Assembly (NCBI GenBank): GCA_032834875.1
Contig: CP135238.1
Location: 1,370,011-1,434,010 of the forward strand
Source: Sulfuracidifex metallicus DSM 6482 = JCM 9184
GTDB taxonomy: Archaea > Thermoproteota > Thermoprotei_A > Sulfolobales > Sulfolobaceae
Length of the DNA: 64,000 nucleotides
Reading direction: 5' to 3'
This document shows positions 1 to 9,963 of this stretch, in pieces. Each line of letters starts with the position of its first letter. Position 1 is the stretch's first letter. The notes beneath the pieces are model-generated. The model had not been told where the DNA came from, did no database searches, and worked only from the letters and a program-made list of their open reading frames with translations. Made by a program: the position numbers and the translations under genes.

Positions 1-1
1 A

Positions 2-1084
2 ATATTTAGGGTAGGGATAAAGAGGGAAGATCCAATAGCTGTATTGCCAATTATCTTCCTATTCATTACTGCGGACGTTGAGGCACCTGGCTTTAGTGGG
101 GTGTCAGCTTCAATATGGGCTACGTTCATAGCTTTAGGTTACCTCAAGAGCGGATGGAAAGGAGGTTTATTTCTAGGTCTTGCAAATTTATTCAACCAGA
201 TTTCTTGGCTTATAACTCCTTTCCTGCTTATATATAAGTTTAAAACATCAAGGGAAGACTTCGTTAAAACGTTAAATGGGTTTACGATATCAATCATTGG
301 ATTATCTCTGCCTTTCTTAATTTGGAACCCATACGGATTTTTACATATTTTTACTACCGATGTAGCTACAATCCCAGTAGGTTTAACTGGACTTACAGTA
401 CTTAATTTTACCGGGATTCTTGAGGTAGAACCTTGGTATTTCACCTTTATGATGACAGTGATAGGATCCCTTTCTCTATATTTGTATTATAAAGGATTTG
501 GCGTACTAAGGGAAACTTTGTGGATATACCCCATGCTGATAATGTGGTTTTCATGGAGGACATTGAGTGAATATTTCATCGTATGGCCTATGCTCATGTT
601 CCTATCTGTCTTTCAGCTTTACGATTTCAACAATGTAAGAAACAACTTACCTCAAATAAAGATACCTAAAGGCGAAATCTCGACAATACTGCTTACAGCT
701 TTAGTTGTGGTGGGAAGTTTAGGACTGTTAGCCCATAGTCAATACGTAAGTCAAGATCCAGTAAAAGTAGTGAAAGTAAACGTGAACGGTAAGAGCGAGC
801 CAATAACATCAGTTAACATAACGGTTGAAAATGTGGGGGACTCTCCAGTTAACATTACTTTAGTTAGAGTTTCGGTTCCTAATCACCTCAACATGGTATG
901 GAACTATACGCCTAGTAATTATATAAAGCCTGGATCTAACGCAACAATTGAAGCTTTTACGGACAACAAATCCCTTTCAGTAAACGGATCTTGTCTTACA
1001 GTTCAGGTATATTCGTCTTACTATATTGGAGAATATAAGGTAAACTTAACTTCGTTTAATATATCTTCCTCTACAATTTCATAA
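2..1084 (+). CDS. Integral membrane protein, GT-C glycosyltransferase-like, 5' end outside window
   Basis: The reading frame is open back to base 2 with no stop and no convincing start, so this is the 3' part of a longer gene cut by the window edge. About 210 visible residues hold hydrophobic segments separated by short loops, including a stretch reading GLANLFNQ that resembles the GLAxxxKQ region of GT87/GT-C polyprenol-dependent mannosyltransferases. The last 100 or so residues, after a final membrane segment, form a Ser/Thr/Asn-rich domain with several N-glycosylation sequons, probably outside the cell. The stop is one base before the nadE start, so the two genes are probably cotranscribed. 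The glycosyltransferase assignment is weak; membrane location is clear. Confidence 0.6.
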   Translation: MFRVGIKREDPIAVLPIIFLFITADVEAPGFSGVSASIWATFIALGYLKSGWKGGLFLGLANLFNQISWLITPFLLIYKFKTSREDFVKTLNGFTISIIGLSLPFLIWNPYGFLHIFTTDVATIPVGLTGLTVLNFTGILEVEPWYFTFMMTVIGSLSLYLYYKGFGVLRETLWIYPMLIMWFSWRTLSEYFIVWPMLMFLSVFQLYDFNNVRNNLPQIKIPKGEISTILLTALVVVGSLGLLAHSQYVSQDPVKVVKVNVNGKSEPITSVNITVENVGDSPVNITLVRVSVPNHLNMVWNYTPSNYIKPGSNATIEAFTDNKSLSVNGSCLTVQVYSSYYIGEYKVNLTSFNISSSTIS

Positions 1085-1085
1085 T

Positions 1086-1907
1086 ATGATAAGAGAACTT
1101 GAACTGGACTGGGGATTCGTTTCAAAGTACCTTGTAAAGAGAATAGGAGATTACATACGTGCAGCTGGAAAAGATGGAGCTATAGTTGGACTTAGCGGAG
1201 GAATAGACTCGTCGCTAGTCCTTAGACTCCTAAGGGAAGCTACCGATAACGTGTTCGTCCTACTAATGCCATCTGAAAGTACGCCCAAGGAGGATATAGA
1301 GGACTCTAAGGAGATGCTGAACGTTGTAGGTAATCCTCCCCATGAGGAAATAAACATTGATGACGTTGTATCAACTATAGTATCTAAAACCGGAATACAT
1401 GACAGATTGATCATAGGTAACATCAAGGCTAGAACTAGGATGACGCTTCTCTACGCATATGCACAGAAGTTAAATTACTTGGTAGTAGGGACTGGAGACA
1501 AGAGTGAAATTCTACTGGGCTACTTTACTAAATATGGAGATGGAGGAGTTGACATATTGCCTATTGGAGATCTTTATAAGTCTCAAGTTAGAAGGCTATC
1601 TTTATACTTGAACCTACCTAAAAGGATAATAGAAAAGCCAAGTTCTCCCGCTCTATGGAAAGGACAAACTGCGGAGGAAGAGCTTGGAATTTCCTATGAG
1701 AAGGCTGACGAAATACTCTACTACTGTTTCGAAAAGTTCATGGAACCTGAAGCGGTGTCTAAACTGACCGGAGTTGACGAAAATACTGTGAAAAGAATAG
1801 TGAAGCTAGTTAAGATGAACGAACATAAGAGAAGAACACCTGAAATCTTTAAAATAAGCGAAAGAACAGTAGGTTCAGATTGGAGGTATCCTAGGATATG
1901 GGGTTAA
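1086..1907 (+). CDS. nadE: NAD synthetase, ammonia-ligase domain (NadE)
   Basis: This 273-residue protein is the ATP-dependent ligase that amidates nicotinate adenine dinucleotide to NAD+, the last step of NAD synthesis. The N-terminal PP-loop signature SGGIDS is at residues 37-42, and the later TGDKSE and GDGGVDILPIGDLYK segments are typical of NadE. It has the length of ammonia-dependent archaeal enzymes and no fused glutaminase domain. The start is one base after the preceding stop. Its last 10 bp overlap the next gene, which encodes a protein resembling the missing glutaminase domain, so the enzyme may work as a two-subunit glutamine-dependent synthetase. Confidence 0.93.
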   Translation: MIRELELDWGFVSKYLVKRIGDYIRAAGKDGAIVGLSGGIDSSLVLRLLREATDNVFVLLMPSESTPKEDIEDSKEMLNVVGNPPHEEINIDDVVSTIVSKTGIHDRLIIGNIKARTRMTLLYAYAQKLNYLVVGTGDKSEILLGYFTKYGDGGVDILPIGDLYKSQVRRLSLYLNLPKRIIEKPSSPALWKGQTAEEELGISYEKADEILYYCFEKFMEPEAVSKLTGVDENTVKRIVKLVKMNEHKRRTPEIFKISERTVGSDWRYPRIWG

Positions 1908-2713
1908 CAGTAGAGTTAGCTCAAATTTACGTCAAGCCTGGTGACGTTGAGGGAAACTTAGAAAAACATCTAAAAATAATACAAAATTCTAATGCGGACT
2001 GTATAGTATTCCCTGAGCTCTCTCTCACTGGTTATATATCCAAAGATGCGTTCTATAATTCCTCTAAACTGGCTCTGAGCGGGATACAGAAAATAAAGGA
2101 GATTGTCGACAGGAAACAAAACTGTGTTATTGTAGGAATTCCGAGGGAAGTTAGACCAGGGATTTTCAGAAATTCCGCATCCGTTATAAGAAATGGAAGA
2201 AAACCCTTCTTTATAGATAAATTTTACTTGGCTAACTATGAGCTATTCGACGAGAAAAGATACTTTCAACCAGGTGATTTGAGAACTGCGAAAACATTTT
2301 CATTTAATGGAAAAAGACTGGGAGTCGTGGTATGCGAAGACGCATGGCATCCAGAACCAATAGAACTACTTTCAAGGAAGGGAGCTGAGGCTATTTTTAT
2401 AATTTCAGCGTCTCCTTTAAGATTAACTGGAAAAGATATTAGAGACAATTGGAGGTCTTTAATTGTAGCCCACTCTCTAATGAACAGCGTTTGGGTCATA
2501 TTCGTAAACATGGTAGGACAGGGGGATGAAGAGTACTTCTGGGGAGGATCGATGGTTTCGTCCCCCTCAGGAAAGATAACGTTAGAAATGAAAGAATTAG
2601 AGGAGATGAATGCTATAACTGTCATCGATATTAATGAGAATAGAATATCTAGATTAAACTCAGGATTTAAGGACCATAGAAGCGAATTTCATAGATACTT
2701 ATCTAAATTGTAA
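1898..2713 (+). CDS. Nitrilase-superfamily glutaminase-like subunit, probable NadE partner
   Basis: This 271-residue carbon-nitrogen hydrolase has the complete nitrilase triad: Glu40 in FPELSLTGY, Lys108 in IDKFYLANY and Cys146 in VVCEDAW. The run around residues 112-127 (ANYELFDEKRYFQPGD) matches the signature that glutamine-dependent NAD synthetases carry in their N-terminal glutaminase domain (NYxVFDExRYFxPGD). Overlap with nadE by 10 bp implies translational coupling. I infer it hydrolyses glutamine to feed ammonia to NadE. A stand-alone amidase with another substrate remains possible, because the ammonia tunnel cannot be judged from sequence alone. Confidence 0.8.
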   Translation: MGLTVELAQIYVKPGDVEGNLEKHLKIIQNSNADCIVFPELSLTGYISKDAFYNSSKLALSGIQKIKEIVDRKQNCVIVGIPREVRPGIFRNSASVIRNGRKPFFIDKFYLANYELFDEKRYFQPGDLRTAKTFSFNGKRLGVVVCEDAWHPEPIELLSRKGAEAIFIISASPLRLTGKDIRDNWRSLIVAHSLMNSVWVIFVNMVGQGDEEYFWGGSMVSSPSGKITLEMKELEEMNAITVIDINENRISRLNSGFKDHRSEFHRYLSKL

Positions 2714-2835
2714 AAGATATCAAAATAAAAGCTTAAAGTCAACTTTACGTCGTAACGAGAATCTCATATCTATCATAAATATAATTAAACGATTGAGTGC
2801 TGTTTAATAGTTTAGGTCTCGTAAATATTTAGTTG

Positions 2836-3123
2836 ATGCTAATGCTGATTCAAAGGTACAGTCCTTTAATAATTATACTAATAATAATTTTTATTATTAC
2901 GCTACTTTTATCGATAATTAGCCCATTCTTTCTTATACCAGCGATAACAATTAGTTTATTTCTATCTGGATCTAATTACAAGCTTATAATACCGTTTTAC
3001 TTTATATTATTACTTATTTTAGGTCTAAAAGGAGATTATTACTTTATTGGTTCTTTCATAACTTCTTTTATTATTATACTAGTTTTTTTCAAGAATTTAA
3101 TAAAAAGTGGTTCTACTAAATAA
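2836..3123 (+). CDS. Small hydrophobic membrane protein, unknown function
   Basis: About 95 residues, nearly all hydrophobic, form three probable membrane helices rich in Ile, Leu and Phe, ending in a short basic tail (KSGSTK). A TTG lies directly before the ATG at 2836; the ATG is the more likely start. No family is recognised. It lies 74 bp before a winged-helix regulator and a LysO-like exporter on the same strand, so a role with them is possible but unsupported. Confidence 0.5.
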   Translation: MLMLIQRYSPLIIILIIIFIITLLLSIISPFFLIPAITISLFLSGSNYKLIIPFYFILLLILGLKGDYYFIGSFITSFIIILVFFKNLIKSGSTK

Positions 3124-3151
3124 TTTTACAATAGCCTCCTATTAAAACTAT

Positions 3152-3176
3152 TTTAACTTAGATTAATTGAGTTAAA
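3152..3176. promoter_or_regulatory. Operator-like inverted repeat before the winged-helix gene
   Basis: The 7-base arms TTTAACT (3152-3158) and AGTTAAA (3170-3176) are exact inverted copies with 11 bases between them, 22 bp before the ATG of the regulator. Position and size suit an autoregulatory site for a dimeric winged-helix protein. In AT-rich DNA a chance repeat is possible. Confidence 0.35.
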
Positions 3177-3197
3177 GCTATTTGAACTTGAGTAAAA

Positions 3198-3518
3198 ATG
3201 TTCAGAGTTAAACCTTATGGTAGGCTATCTTTAGATATGTTAGTCAAAATGGAAGAACTACTCGAAAACAAAGGATGGGATACTAGAAAGAAGATTATTT
3301 TTGAATTGCAAAATAAACCATGTACTGCATATGAACTTGCAAAGAAGTTAGACTTAAATTACTCTACAGTTAAATATCATATTGAATTATTAGAGAAATT
3401 TGGCATAATAAGTAAGAAGGCTGATAAAAGGAAAAATATTTATGTTGTTACTAAAAATGCTAGAAGTATTGAAAAATATTTAAAGGAAGAGGAACCCAAT
3501 TTTTACGATGCTAAATGA
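3198..3518 (+). CDS. Winged helix-turn-helix regulator (ArsR-like)
   Basis: This 106-residue protein is mainly a winged-helix domain: the segment TAYELAKKLDLNYSTVKYH (about residues 38-56) reads as helix-turn-helix with a recognition helix, followed by LLEKFGIISKK and a basic wing. This is the ArsR/transcription-factor-B-like winged-helix pattern common in Sulfolobales. Its 3' end overlaps the LysO-like exporter by 11 bp, so it probably controls that gene and itself. No metal-binding cysteine cluster is seen; the ligand is unknown. Confidence 0.8.
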   Translation: MFRVKPYGRLSLDMLVKMEELLENKGWDTRKKIIFELQNKPCTAYELAKKLDLNYSTVKYHIELLEKFGIISKKADKRKNIYVVTKNARSIEKYLKEEEPNFYDAK

Positions 3519-4395
3519 GCTAACGTTTTCACTAATTTTCATCTTACTTTATATAGGGTTTGGAATACTAGGAAAGCTAAAGTCAATAGAAGTCGTCATT
3601 AAATTGTCCGACATAGTAGTTTACGTTCTAATCTTTTCTATTTCTTTGTGGGCCGGTACCTCGGTTTCCTTTAGCGACATAAGTTCTATTTTAATTTATT
3701 CTATTTTAGGTTCTATAATTGTAATAATAGTTACATACAGTTTAGGTTTTCTATTAGATCAGAAAAAAGAAGAGATAAAATTGAGAAGGAAAGACATAGC
3801 AAGCTTCCAATATAGATACGGAATCCCGTTTGTATTGGGATGGATAGTAGGAATGGGAATAAGACCGGAGTTAAGCTACGGAACATTAATTAACATAGAG
3901 TTGCTGTTTTTAGCCTCCTTCCTAGGCTATTCTACCTCAAAATCAATTAGCATAGATGTAATAAGAAAATCACTAAGTAAGGGGGGTCTATCGCTAATTT
4001 TAGTTGTAATAGGAAACCTCATATCTGGCGTTATTCTTTACATTATAGGCTTAGGAAACCTTAAACTAGACGAGATAATTTCTATGGGTAGCGGATGGTA
4101 TACGTTCACGGGTCCTCTGGTCTCAACATATTATTCTCCATATTATGGATCGATAGCTTTCTTAATTAACTTCTTCAGGGAGCAGTTCTCTTACATTCTA
4201 ATACCATTTCTTTTGAAGGTAAAATACAGCCCTTACTCTGCAATTGCGGTTGGAGGCGCAACCTCAATGGACACAACCTTACCCCTCTACATAGGGCTGC
4301 TGGGTGACGAATACGTAATCACAGCCGTATTTAGCGGAGTTACACTAACTGCCGTTATCCCTATAATACTTCCATTAATGCTTAATTTGCCCTAA
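3508..4395 (+). CDS. LysO-family (DUF340) amino-acid exporter
   Basis: This 295-residue integral membrane protein has roughly eight membrane helices. The second half carries the LysO/YbjE hallmarks: a GSGWYTFTGPLVSTYY loop near residue 195, then IAFLINFFREQ and the GGATSMDTTLPLYIG segment near residue 250. Bacterial LysO exports lysine. The gene overlaps the upstream winged-helix regulator by 11 bp, suggesting regulated export, perhaps sensing the exported compound. Lysine as substrate is inferred from the family only. It converges with the next gene, overlapping by 4 bp. Confidence 0.8.
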   Translation: MLNELTFSLIFILLYIGFGILGKLKSIEVVIKLSDIVVYVLIFSISLWAGTSVSFSDISSILIYSILGSIIVIIVTYSLGFLLDQKKEEIKLRRKDIASFQYRYGIPFVLGWIVGMGIRPELSYGTLINIELLFLASFLGYSTSKSISIDVIRKSLSKGGLSLILVVIGNLISGVILYIIGLGNLKLDEIISMGSGWYTFTGPLVSTYYSPYYGSIAFLINFFREQFSYILIPFLLKVKYSPYSAIAVGGATSMDTTLPLYIGLLGDEYVITAVFSGVTLTAVIPIILPLMLNLP

Positions 4396-4946
4396 ATTTT
4401 TCCCAGCTTTATCATAACTACTATACCTATGATTATAACTGCAAAAACTACTATAATAGGAATATATTCTAAGGTATTTGAAGGGGTACTTTGTGGAGGT
4501 TCTATATTAACCATGTTTAAAGTTATGTGGTTGTAAGTACCATTCAGCTTAAAGAGAACTCCGTTAAGAAAGTATGCGGATATAGGTATAGTTTGGTTAT
4601 ATATTTCAGTGGTTCCCTTGAATTCTTTGTACTGATTTCCTTCTATCGCAACCTGCCCTACGTAGCTAATTGATACGTTATGACCACTGAAAGGAATGAA
4701 GTTAGGAAAACAGGAGGAGCCATCAATTAAGGACTTGCTGTAAATTTGGGTACCGTTAGGAAAAGATATGGTAAGAACATAAGATGTAAAAGTTGATGAA
4801 GTAACAGTATAATTATAGGAATAGGCAGTCAAGAATTGACCGTCAGCAATGTTAACAGTGTAAAGGTAAGTTGATGGCGATACTCCTAAGGTCATAAAAG
4901 GAAACACTAGAACTAAAATAACCATAAAAAGCAACAATACCTTCAT
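4392..4946 (-). CDS. Secreted, membrane-anchored protein of unknown function
   Basis: The 184-residue protein has an N-terminal hydrophobic signal (residues 1-22), a Thr/Ser/Asn/Tyr-rich beta-type ectodomain with many N-glycosylation sequons, and a C-terminal membrane helix (IPIIVVFAVIIIGIVVMIKL) followed by a short cytoplasmic tail. This is the usual layout of Sulfolobales cell-surface proteins. No enzymatic motif is recognised. It is a monocistronic gene converging on the LysO-like gene. Confidence 0.6.
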   Translation of the reverse strand: MKVLLLFMVILVLVFPFMTLGVSPSTYLYTVNIADGQFLTAYSYNYTVTSSTFTSYVLTISFPNGTQIYSKSLIDGSSCFPNFIPFSGHNVSISYVGQVAIEGNQYKEFKGTTEIYNQTIPISAYFLNGVLFKLNGTYNHITLNMVNIEPPQSTPSNTLEYIPIIVVFAVIIIGIVVMIKLGKI

Positions 4947-4980
4947 AGCATATTTTATTGTCGAGTGACAGTTTAAAGTT

Positions 4981-5709
4981 ATGGAAACTGAAAAGAAACT
5001 AGTATTCGAATCAGACTTTTACATTAAGCAAATCATGAAGTTATGGGACGAAGGGGAGAAGTGGGCCTCATGGATATCAGAGGTAACGTCAAAGTACTCA
5101 ACCGGAAAGAGAATCCTAGACGTCCCATGTGGAATAGGCAGAATTTCTCACTTCTTAGTGAAGAAGGGTTTTAATGTAGTTGGTGTTGATATATCTGAAA
5201 AAATGATAAAGGCAGCTGAGGAGAACACTCAAGGAGCTACATTCAAGATTGGAGATATGAGATACTTGGAGGATATCTTTAAAGACGAGAAATTTGACAT
5301 CACAATCAACATAAACAATAGTCTAGGTTACTACGAGGAAGAGGACGACGTAAAAATTTTAAATCAATTGAAGAAAGTCAGCAAGAGTCTTGTTATAATA
5401 AATCTAGATAATAGGGATTATACTATTTATAATAAACCAAATGAATATTATACATATGCTCCTCCTTATTTAGTCCTATCTAGAGAAACTTTCGATCCAA
5501 CCACTTCAAGATTAATGGTAAGGAGAACGTACTTTATGAACGACAAAGAAATAGGTAAAATAGAATATAGCCAGAGACTATACAGCCTGCATGAGGTTCT
5601 GTCTATTTTAAAGAAGGCTGGATTGAAGCCAATAGAAATCGTCGCAGGTCATTCATGGAAGGGATTTAGTATAGAGGACTCCGAGATGACTATAATATCT
5701 AAGGTATAG
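4981..5709 (+). CDS. Class I SAM-dependent methyltransferase
   Basis: This 242-residue protein has a Rossmann-type methyltransferase core. Motif I is at about residues 41-50 (ILDVPCGIGR), motif II acid at VVGVDISEKM, and motif IV at FDITININNSLGYY. The C-terminal half carries a beta-rich segment and ends with HSWKGFS, as in small-molecule methyltransferases. The substrate cannot be told. It diverges from the surface-protein gene with only 34 bp between the starts. A possible C/D box sRNA lies just after its stop codon. Confidence 0.8.
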   Translation: METEKKLVFESDFYIKQIMKLWDEGEKWASWISEVTSKYSTGKRILDVPCGIGRISHFLVKKGFNVVGVDISEKMIKAAEENTQGATFKIGDMRYLEDIFKDEKFDITININNSLGYYEEEDDVKILNQLKKVSKSLVIINLDNRDYTIYNKPNEYYTYAPPYLVLSRETFDPTTSRLMVRRTYFMNDKEIGKIEYSQRLYSLHEVLSILKKAGLKPIEIVAGHSWKGFSIEDSEMTIISKV

Positions 5710-5717
5710 ACATAAAG

Positions 5718-5778
5718 AGAAGAGATGATTAAATTGGCCTTATCTGACATGATGAAGACTGCACGTCAGGATGAAATA
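5718..5778 (+). ncRNA. Possible C/D box sRNA (weak)
   Basis: Directly after the methyltransferase stop there is a C-like box AGATGA (5723-5728), a 15-nt gap, a perfect D' box CTGA (5744-5747), a perfect C' box ATGATGA (5749-5755), a 15-nt gap and a poor D box ATGA (5771-5774). The order and spacing fit an archaeal C/D guide RNA. The degenerate D box and the lack of a clear TATA element make this tentative. Confidence 0.3.
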
Positions 5779-5827
5779 GATAAAAGTGGCAGTTTATTTT
5801 TTTAATTAGGTTGACGAAAAGATACCT

Positions 5828-6208
5828 ATGCCTTTTAGAGAAAAACCAAAGATGATGATACTTAAAGGACTTATACAGATTCTAATAGCATTTCTTTTAT
5901 TCTACAAAGGAGATATGTATGGATACGAAATAAAAAAACAACTAGATATTCTACTAAATAAAGAAATAAAAAGAAACATAGTGTATATAACGCTCAAGAA
6001 AATGGAAAAGACTGGACTCGTAAATTCTTACGATGTTAATGGGACTAAATACTATAAGCTAAGTCAAGAGGGCAATGAATTTTTAGATTTCCATATACCA
6101 ATATTAAAGAAATATATAGAAATTTTAGAGAAAATAGTTGATGATTACAATCAGAAGTCAAAAAGGAACGAAAATCAAAATACTAAGCAACTTAAAGAGA
6201 GCAAATAA
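5828..6208 (+). CDS. PadR-family transcriptional regulator
   Basis: This 126-residue protein has the PadR layout: an N-terminal winged helix with the YGYEIKKQL segment (about residues 36-44), NIVYITLKKMEKTGLV as the recognition helix region, and a wing reading GTKYYKLSQEG, followed by a long C-terminal helix for dimerisation and a basic, Asn-rich tail. It lies alone on the + strand, 240 bp before ilvD. No ligand can be proposed. A target could be ilvD or its own promoter, but only position suggests this. Confidence 0.8.
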   Translation: MPFREKPKMMILKGLIQILIAFLLFYKGDMYGYEIKKQLDILLNKEIKRNIVYITLKKMEKTGLVNSYDVNGTKYYKLSQEGNEFLDFHIPILKKYIEILEKIVDDYNQKSKRNENQNTKQLKESK

Positions 6209-6349
6209 GATCTTATTATGGATAATATCTCAGTTTATATTTCTTTAAGATATAGATAATAACTGTTATAAACTTGTCTTGACTTAGGTTTGTATCTATA
6301 GAAGCTATAAGGGAATAAGAAATAGTTAATAGTAAAAGATAGTTCTTAA

Positions 6350-6364
6350 CTGATTTGAAATCAG
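6350..6364. promoter_or_regulatory. 15-bp palindrome upstream of ilvD
   Basis: CTGATTT (6350-6356) and AAATCAG (6358-6364) form a perfect palindrome around one central base. It lies about 50 bp before the ilvD TATA-like element, a position expected for an operator. No bound protein is known; the neighbouring PadR regulator is one candidate. Confidence 0.3.
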
Positions 6365-6412
6365 AACCTCTAATAAGGTAGTTACCAAGCCAAAGTGAAC
6401 TATCTGGCTAGT

Positions 6413-6425
6413 CATAGTTTTTAAA
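6413..6425 (+). promoter_or_regulatory. ilvD TATA box
   Basis: The element TTTTTAAATC is centred near 6421, about 27 bp before the ilvD ATG at 6449. This fits an archaeal promoter giving a leaderless or nearly leaderless transcript, and no Shine-Dalgarno sequence precedes the ATG. Confidence 0.5.
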
Positions 6426-6448
6426 TCCCTTTGAGCTAAGGAATCCCC

Positions 6449-8134
6449 ATGAGTTCTATAAAGGGAAGGTCAAACCTTATTTACGGAGGATATGAAAAAG
6501 CTCCTAATAGGGCTTTCTTAAAGGCAATGGGACTTAATGATAATGACATTTCAAAACCTCTAGTTGGAATAGCAATCGCATGGGATGAGGCAGGACCTTG
6601 TAACATACATTTGCTAGGGCTTTCATCAGTCGCCAAGGAAGGCGTGAGAGAAGCCGGAGCAACGCCGAGGGTTTTCACGGCTCCAGTCGTCATTGATGGA
6701 ATAGCCATGGGAAGCGAAGGTATGAAGTATTCCCTAGTAAGCAGAGAGGTGATAGCGGACACGATAGAGTTAGTTACTAATGCTCACGGATATGACGGCT
6801 TCGTAGCTTTCGGAGGATGCGACAAGACTGGACCGGGGATGATGATGGCGATGGCTAGACTTAACATACCCTCCATTTACATGTACGGAGGTTCAGCACT
6901 ACCAGGAGTTTTCAGGGGAAAACCAATCACAGTTCAGGACGTCTATGAGGCAGTGGGATCCTACAGTGCTGGGAAGTTGACTGCAGAGGATTTGAGGATC
7001 ATGGAGGACAACGCTATTCCCGGACCTGGAACTTGCGCAGGATTGTATACAGCCAATACAATGGGAATAATATCAGAGGCATTAGGAGTAGCCTTGCCAG
7101 GCAGTGCATCGCCTCCCGCTGTGGATTCCGCGAGGGTTAGATATGCAAAGGAAACAAGCAAAGCTATTGGAAAACTAGTTGAAAACGGAATAAAGCCAAG
7201 AGATATAATGACTTTTGAGGCTTTCGAAAATGCCATATCTATGCTTATGGCTACTGGTGGTTCAACTAACGCTGTCCTGCATCTACTTGCAATAGCTAAG
7301 GAAGCTAACGTTAAGTTGACGCTGGACGATTTTGATAGAATAAGCAAGAGAACTCCAACGATAGCTTACCTGAAACCTGAAGGCGAATACGCAATGTATG
7401 ACCTTCATAGAGTCGGAGGCGCTCCTTTGATTCTCAAGAAGCTGCTTGAGGCTGGCCTTCTAAATGGAGACGTACTTACAGTAACAGGAAAGACAATGGA
7501 ACGTAACCTAAAGGAATTCACGTTGCCTCAAATATCCCATGCCCACATAGTTAGAGACGTAAAGGAACCATTCTTACCTTCTGGTGGAATAAGAATACTT
7601 AGGGGGAACCTAGCGGAAGAAGGATCAGTAATGAAGGTATCTGCAAGCAAGGTGAAGAGACATAAGGGACCAGCAAAGGTGTTCAACTCAGAGGAGGAAG
7701 CCTTCCGCGCTGTCCTAGATAGAAAGATAAAGGAAGGCGACGTAGTAGTGATAAGGTATGAAGGACCTAAGGGTGGACCAGGAATGAGAGAAATGCTAGC
7801 AGTGACCAGCGCTATTGTAGGTCAAGGTCTAGGAGAGAAGGTAGCATTAATTACAGACGGCAGGTTTAGCGGCGCCACTAGAGGAATCATGGTTGGTCAC
7901 GTAGCTCCAGAGGCTATAGTAGGAGGAACTATAGCATTACTTAAGGACGGAGATATTATAGAAATAGACGGAGAAAGCGGATTATTACAAGTTGAATTGG
8001 AAAAGAAGGAAATCGAAGAGAGAAGATCGACATGGAAGGCTCCAGATCCACGCTATAGAAGAGGACTACTTGCACAGTACGCTAGCTTAGTGTCATCCTC
8101 AGCCAAGGGTGCCGTTCTACAAGCTGATGAATGA
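6449..8134 (+). CDS. ilvD: Dihydroxy-acid dehydratase IlvD
   Basis: This 561-residue iron-sulfur dehydratase converts 2,3-dihydroxy-3-methyl acids to 2-oxo acids in valine, leucine and isoleucine synthesis. Conserved cluster-ligand segments are visible: GPCNIH (near residue 50), [12 protein letters not shown] (near 124) and [14 protein letters not shown] (near 192). The [11 protein letters not shown] and [10 protein letters not shown] segments bind substrate and Mg2+. The length is full for IlvD/EDD enzymes. Sulfolobus IlvD is known to accept several sugar acids as well, so a broader role is possible. It is transcribed alone from a promoter just upstream. Confidence 0.95.
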   Translation: MSSIKGRSNLIYGGYEKAPNRAFLKAMGLNDNDISKPLVGIAIAWDEAGPCNIHLLGLSSVAKEGVREAGATPRVFTAPVVIDGIAMGSEGMKYSLVSREVIADTIELVTNAHGYDGFVAFGGCDKTGPGMMMAMARLNIPSIYMYGGSALPGVFRGKPITVQDVYEAVGSYSAGKLTAEDLRIMEDNAIPGPGTCAGLYTANTMGIISEALGVALPGSASPPAVDSARVRYAKETSKAIGKLVENGIKPRDIMTFEAFENAISMLMATGGSTNAVLHLLAIAKEANVKLTLDDFDRISKRTPTIAYLKPEGEYAMYDLHRVGGAPLILKKLLEAGLLNGDVLTVTGKTMERNLKEFTLPQISHAHIVRDVKEPFLPSGGIRILRGNLAEEGSVMKVSASKVKRHKGPAKVFNSEEEAFRAVLDRKIKEGDVVVIRYEGPKGGPGMREMLAVTSAIVGQGLGEKVALITDGRFSGATRGIMVGHVAPEAIVGGTIALLKDGDIIEIDGESGLLQVELEKKEIEERRSTWKAPDPRYRRGLLAQYASLVSSSAKGAVLQADE

Positions 8135-8165
8135 AGTTTTATTTTAAGCAAATAAATAACATACT

Positions 8166-8705
8166 ATGGATCGGAATACTGACCCGAAGATCTTTCTATA
8201 CATGCTAATAATTAACATTGCATTAACAACTGTAATTTCTGCATTACCTGGCTCTTCTTTATTAGGCAAGAGCATCTCAAATCAGCTACAATCTGAGGTG
8301 CCATCTCCTTCCAGCAACTACTTAGTTTCAGGAGCTTACATAGGAATGCACAATTTCCTTCTTGCACTCGGTATGTCAATTCCGTTCGTAGGCTTAGCTT
8401 GGGGACTCTTTGTTCTAGGAGACACTGCATACGCCTTCGCATCCTTAGGAGCTATGAACAAAGTACCTGGAGTGCTTTTAGCTTCCAATGAAGCGTTCTT
8501 ACCCTTTTTCTGGTTTGAGTTCATATGTTATTCGGTCATGATGGGAGAAAGTTTCATACTAGGTCGTGCAATTACAAAGGGAAACCTTAACAAGTCAATA
8601 CTTAGGGATTACGCTTTCATCATAATAGGAGTAGGGCTAACACTTTTAATAAGCGGATATGTTGAAGCCGCATTTATTAACCTTGAAACTAGTTTAGGGA
8701 TTTAA
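8166..8705 (+). CDS. SpoIIM-like (DUF95) integral membrane protein
   Basis: The 179-residue protein has four to five membrane helices. The GAYIGMHNFLLALGMSIPFVGLAWG segment and a C-terminal helix ending GYVEAAF resemble the stage II sporulation protein M/DUF95 family, which in archaea is widespread and uncharacterised. It starts 31 bp after ilvD and may be read from the same transcript or its own promoter. No catalytic motif is seen. Family assignment is from overall pattern and moderately sure. Confidence 0.55.
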   Translation: MDRNTDPKIFLYMLIINIALTTVISALPGSSLLGKSISNQLQSEVPSPSSNYLVSGAYIGMHNFLLALGMSIPFVGLAWGLFVLGDTAYAFASLGAMNKVPGVLLASNEAFLPFFWFEFICYSVMMGESFILGRAITKGNLNKSILRDYAFIIIGVGLTLLISGYVEAAFINLETSLGI

Positions 8706-8815
8706 AAGAATATAATTTATTATTATTTATATTTAATCTAAAAAGACTAATATAATGGTTTCCATATTTATAGTAATAAAAATGGGTATAAAGCCAGTCA
8801 CTTATATTGTTAAAA

Positions 8816-8828
8816 CAAGTTTATATCC
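8816..8828 (+). promoter_or_regulatory. TATA box of malonyl-CoA reductase gene
   Basis: The element AGTTTATATC is centred about 25 bp before the ATG at 8847. This spacing predicts a leaderless mRNA beginning at that ATG and supports it over the in-frame ATG 12 bases later. Confidence 0.5.
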
Positions 8829-8843
8829 CTGAATTTAAAGTAG

Positions 8844-9929
<1,086 letters not shown>

Positions 9930-9958
9930 TCTTTTTGTCTTCTTTTTACTCTTTCTTG
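9930..9958 (+). terminator. T-rich terminator after mcr
   Basis: Directly after the mcr stop, 27 of the next bases are pyrimidine-dominated with runs CTTTTTG, CTTTTTA and CTTTCTT. Archaeal RNA polymerase stops at such oligo-T tracts without needing a hairpin. Confidence 0.5.
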
Positions 9959-9963
9959 TAGAG

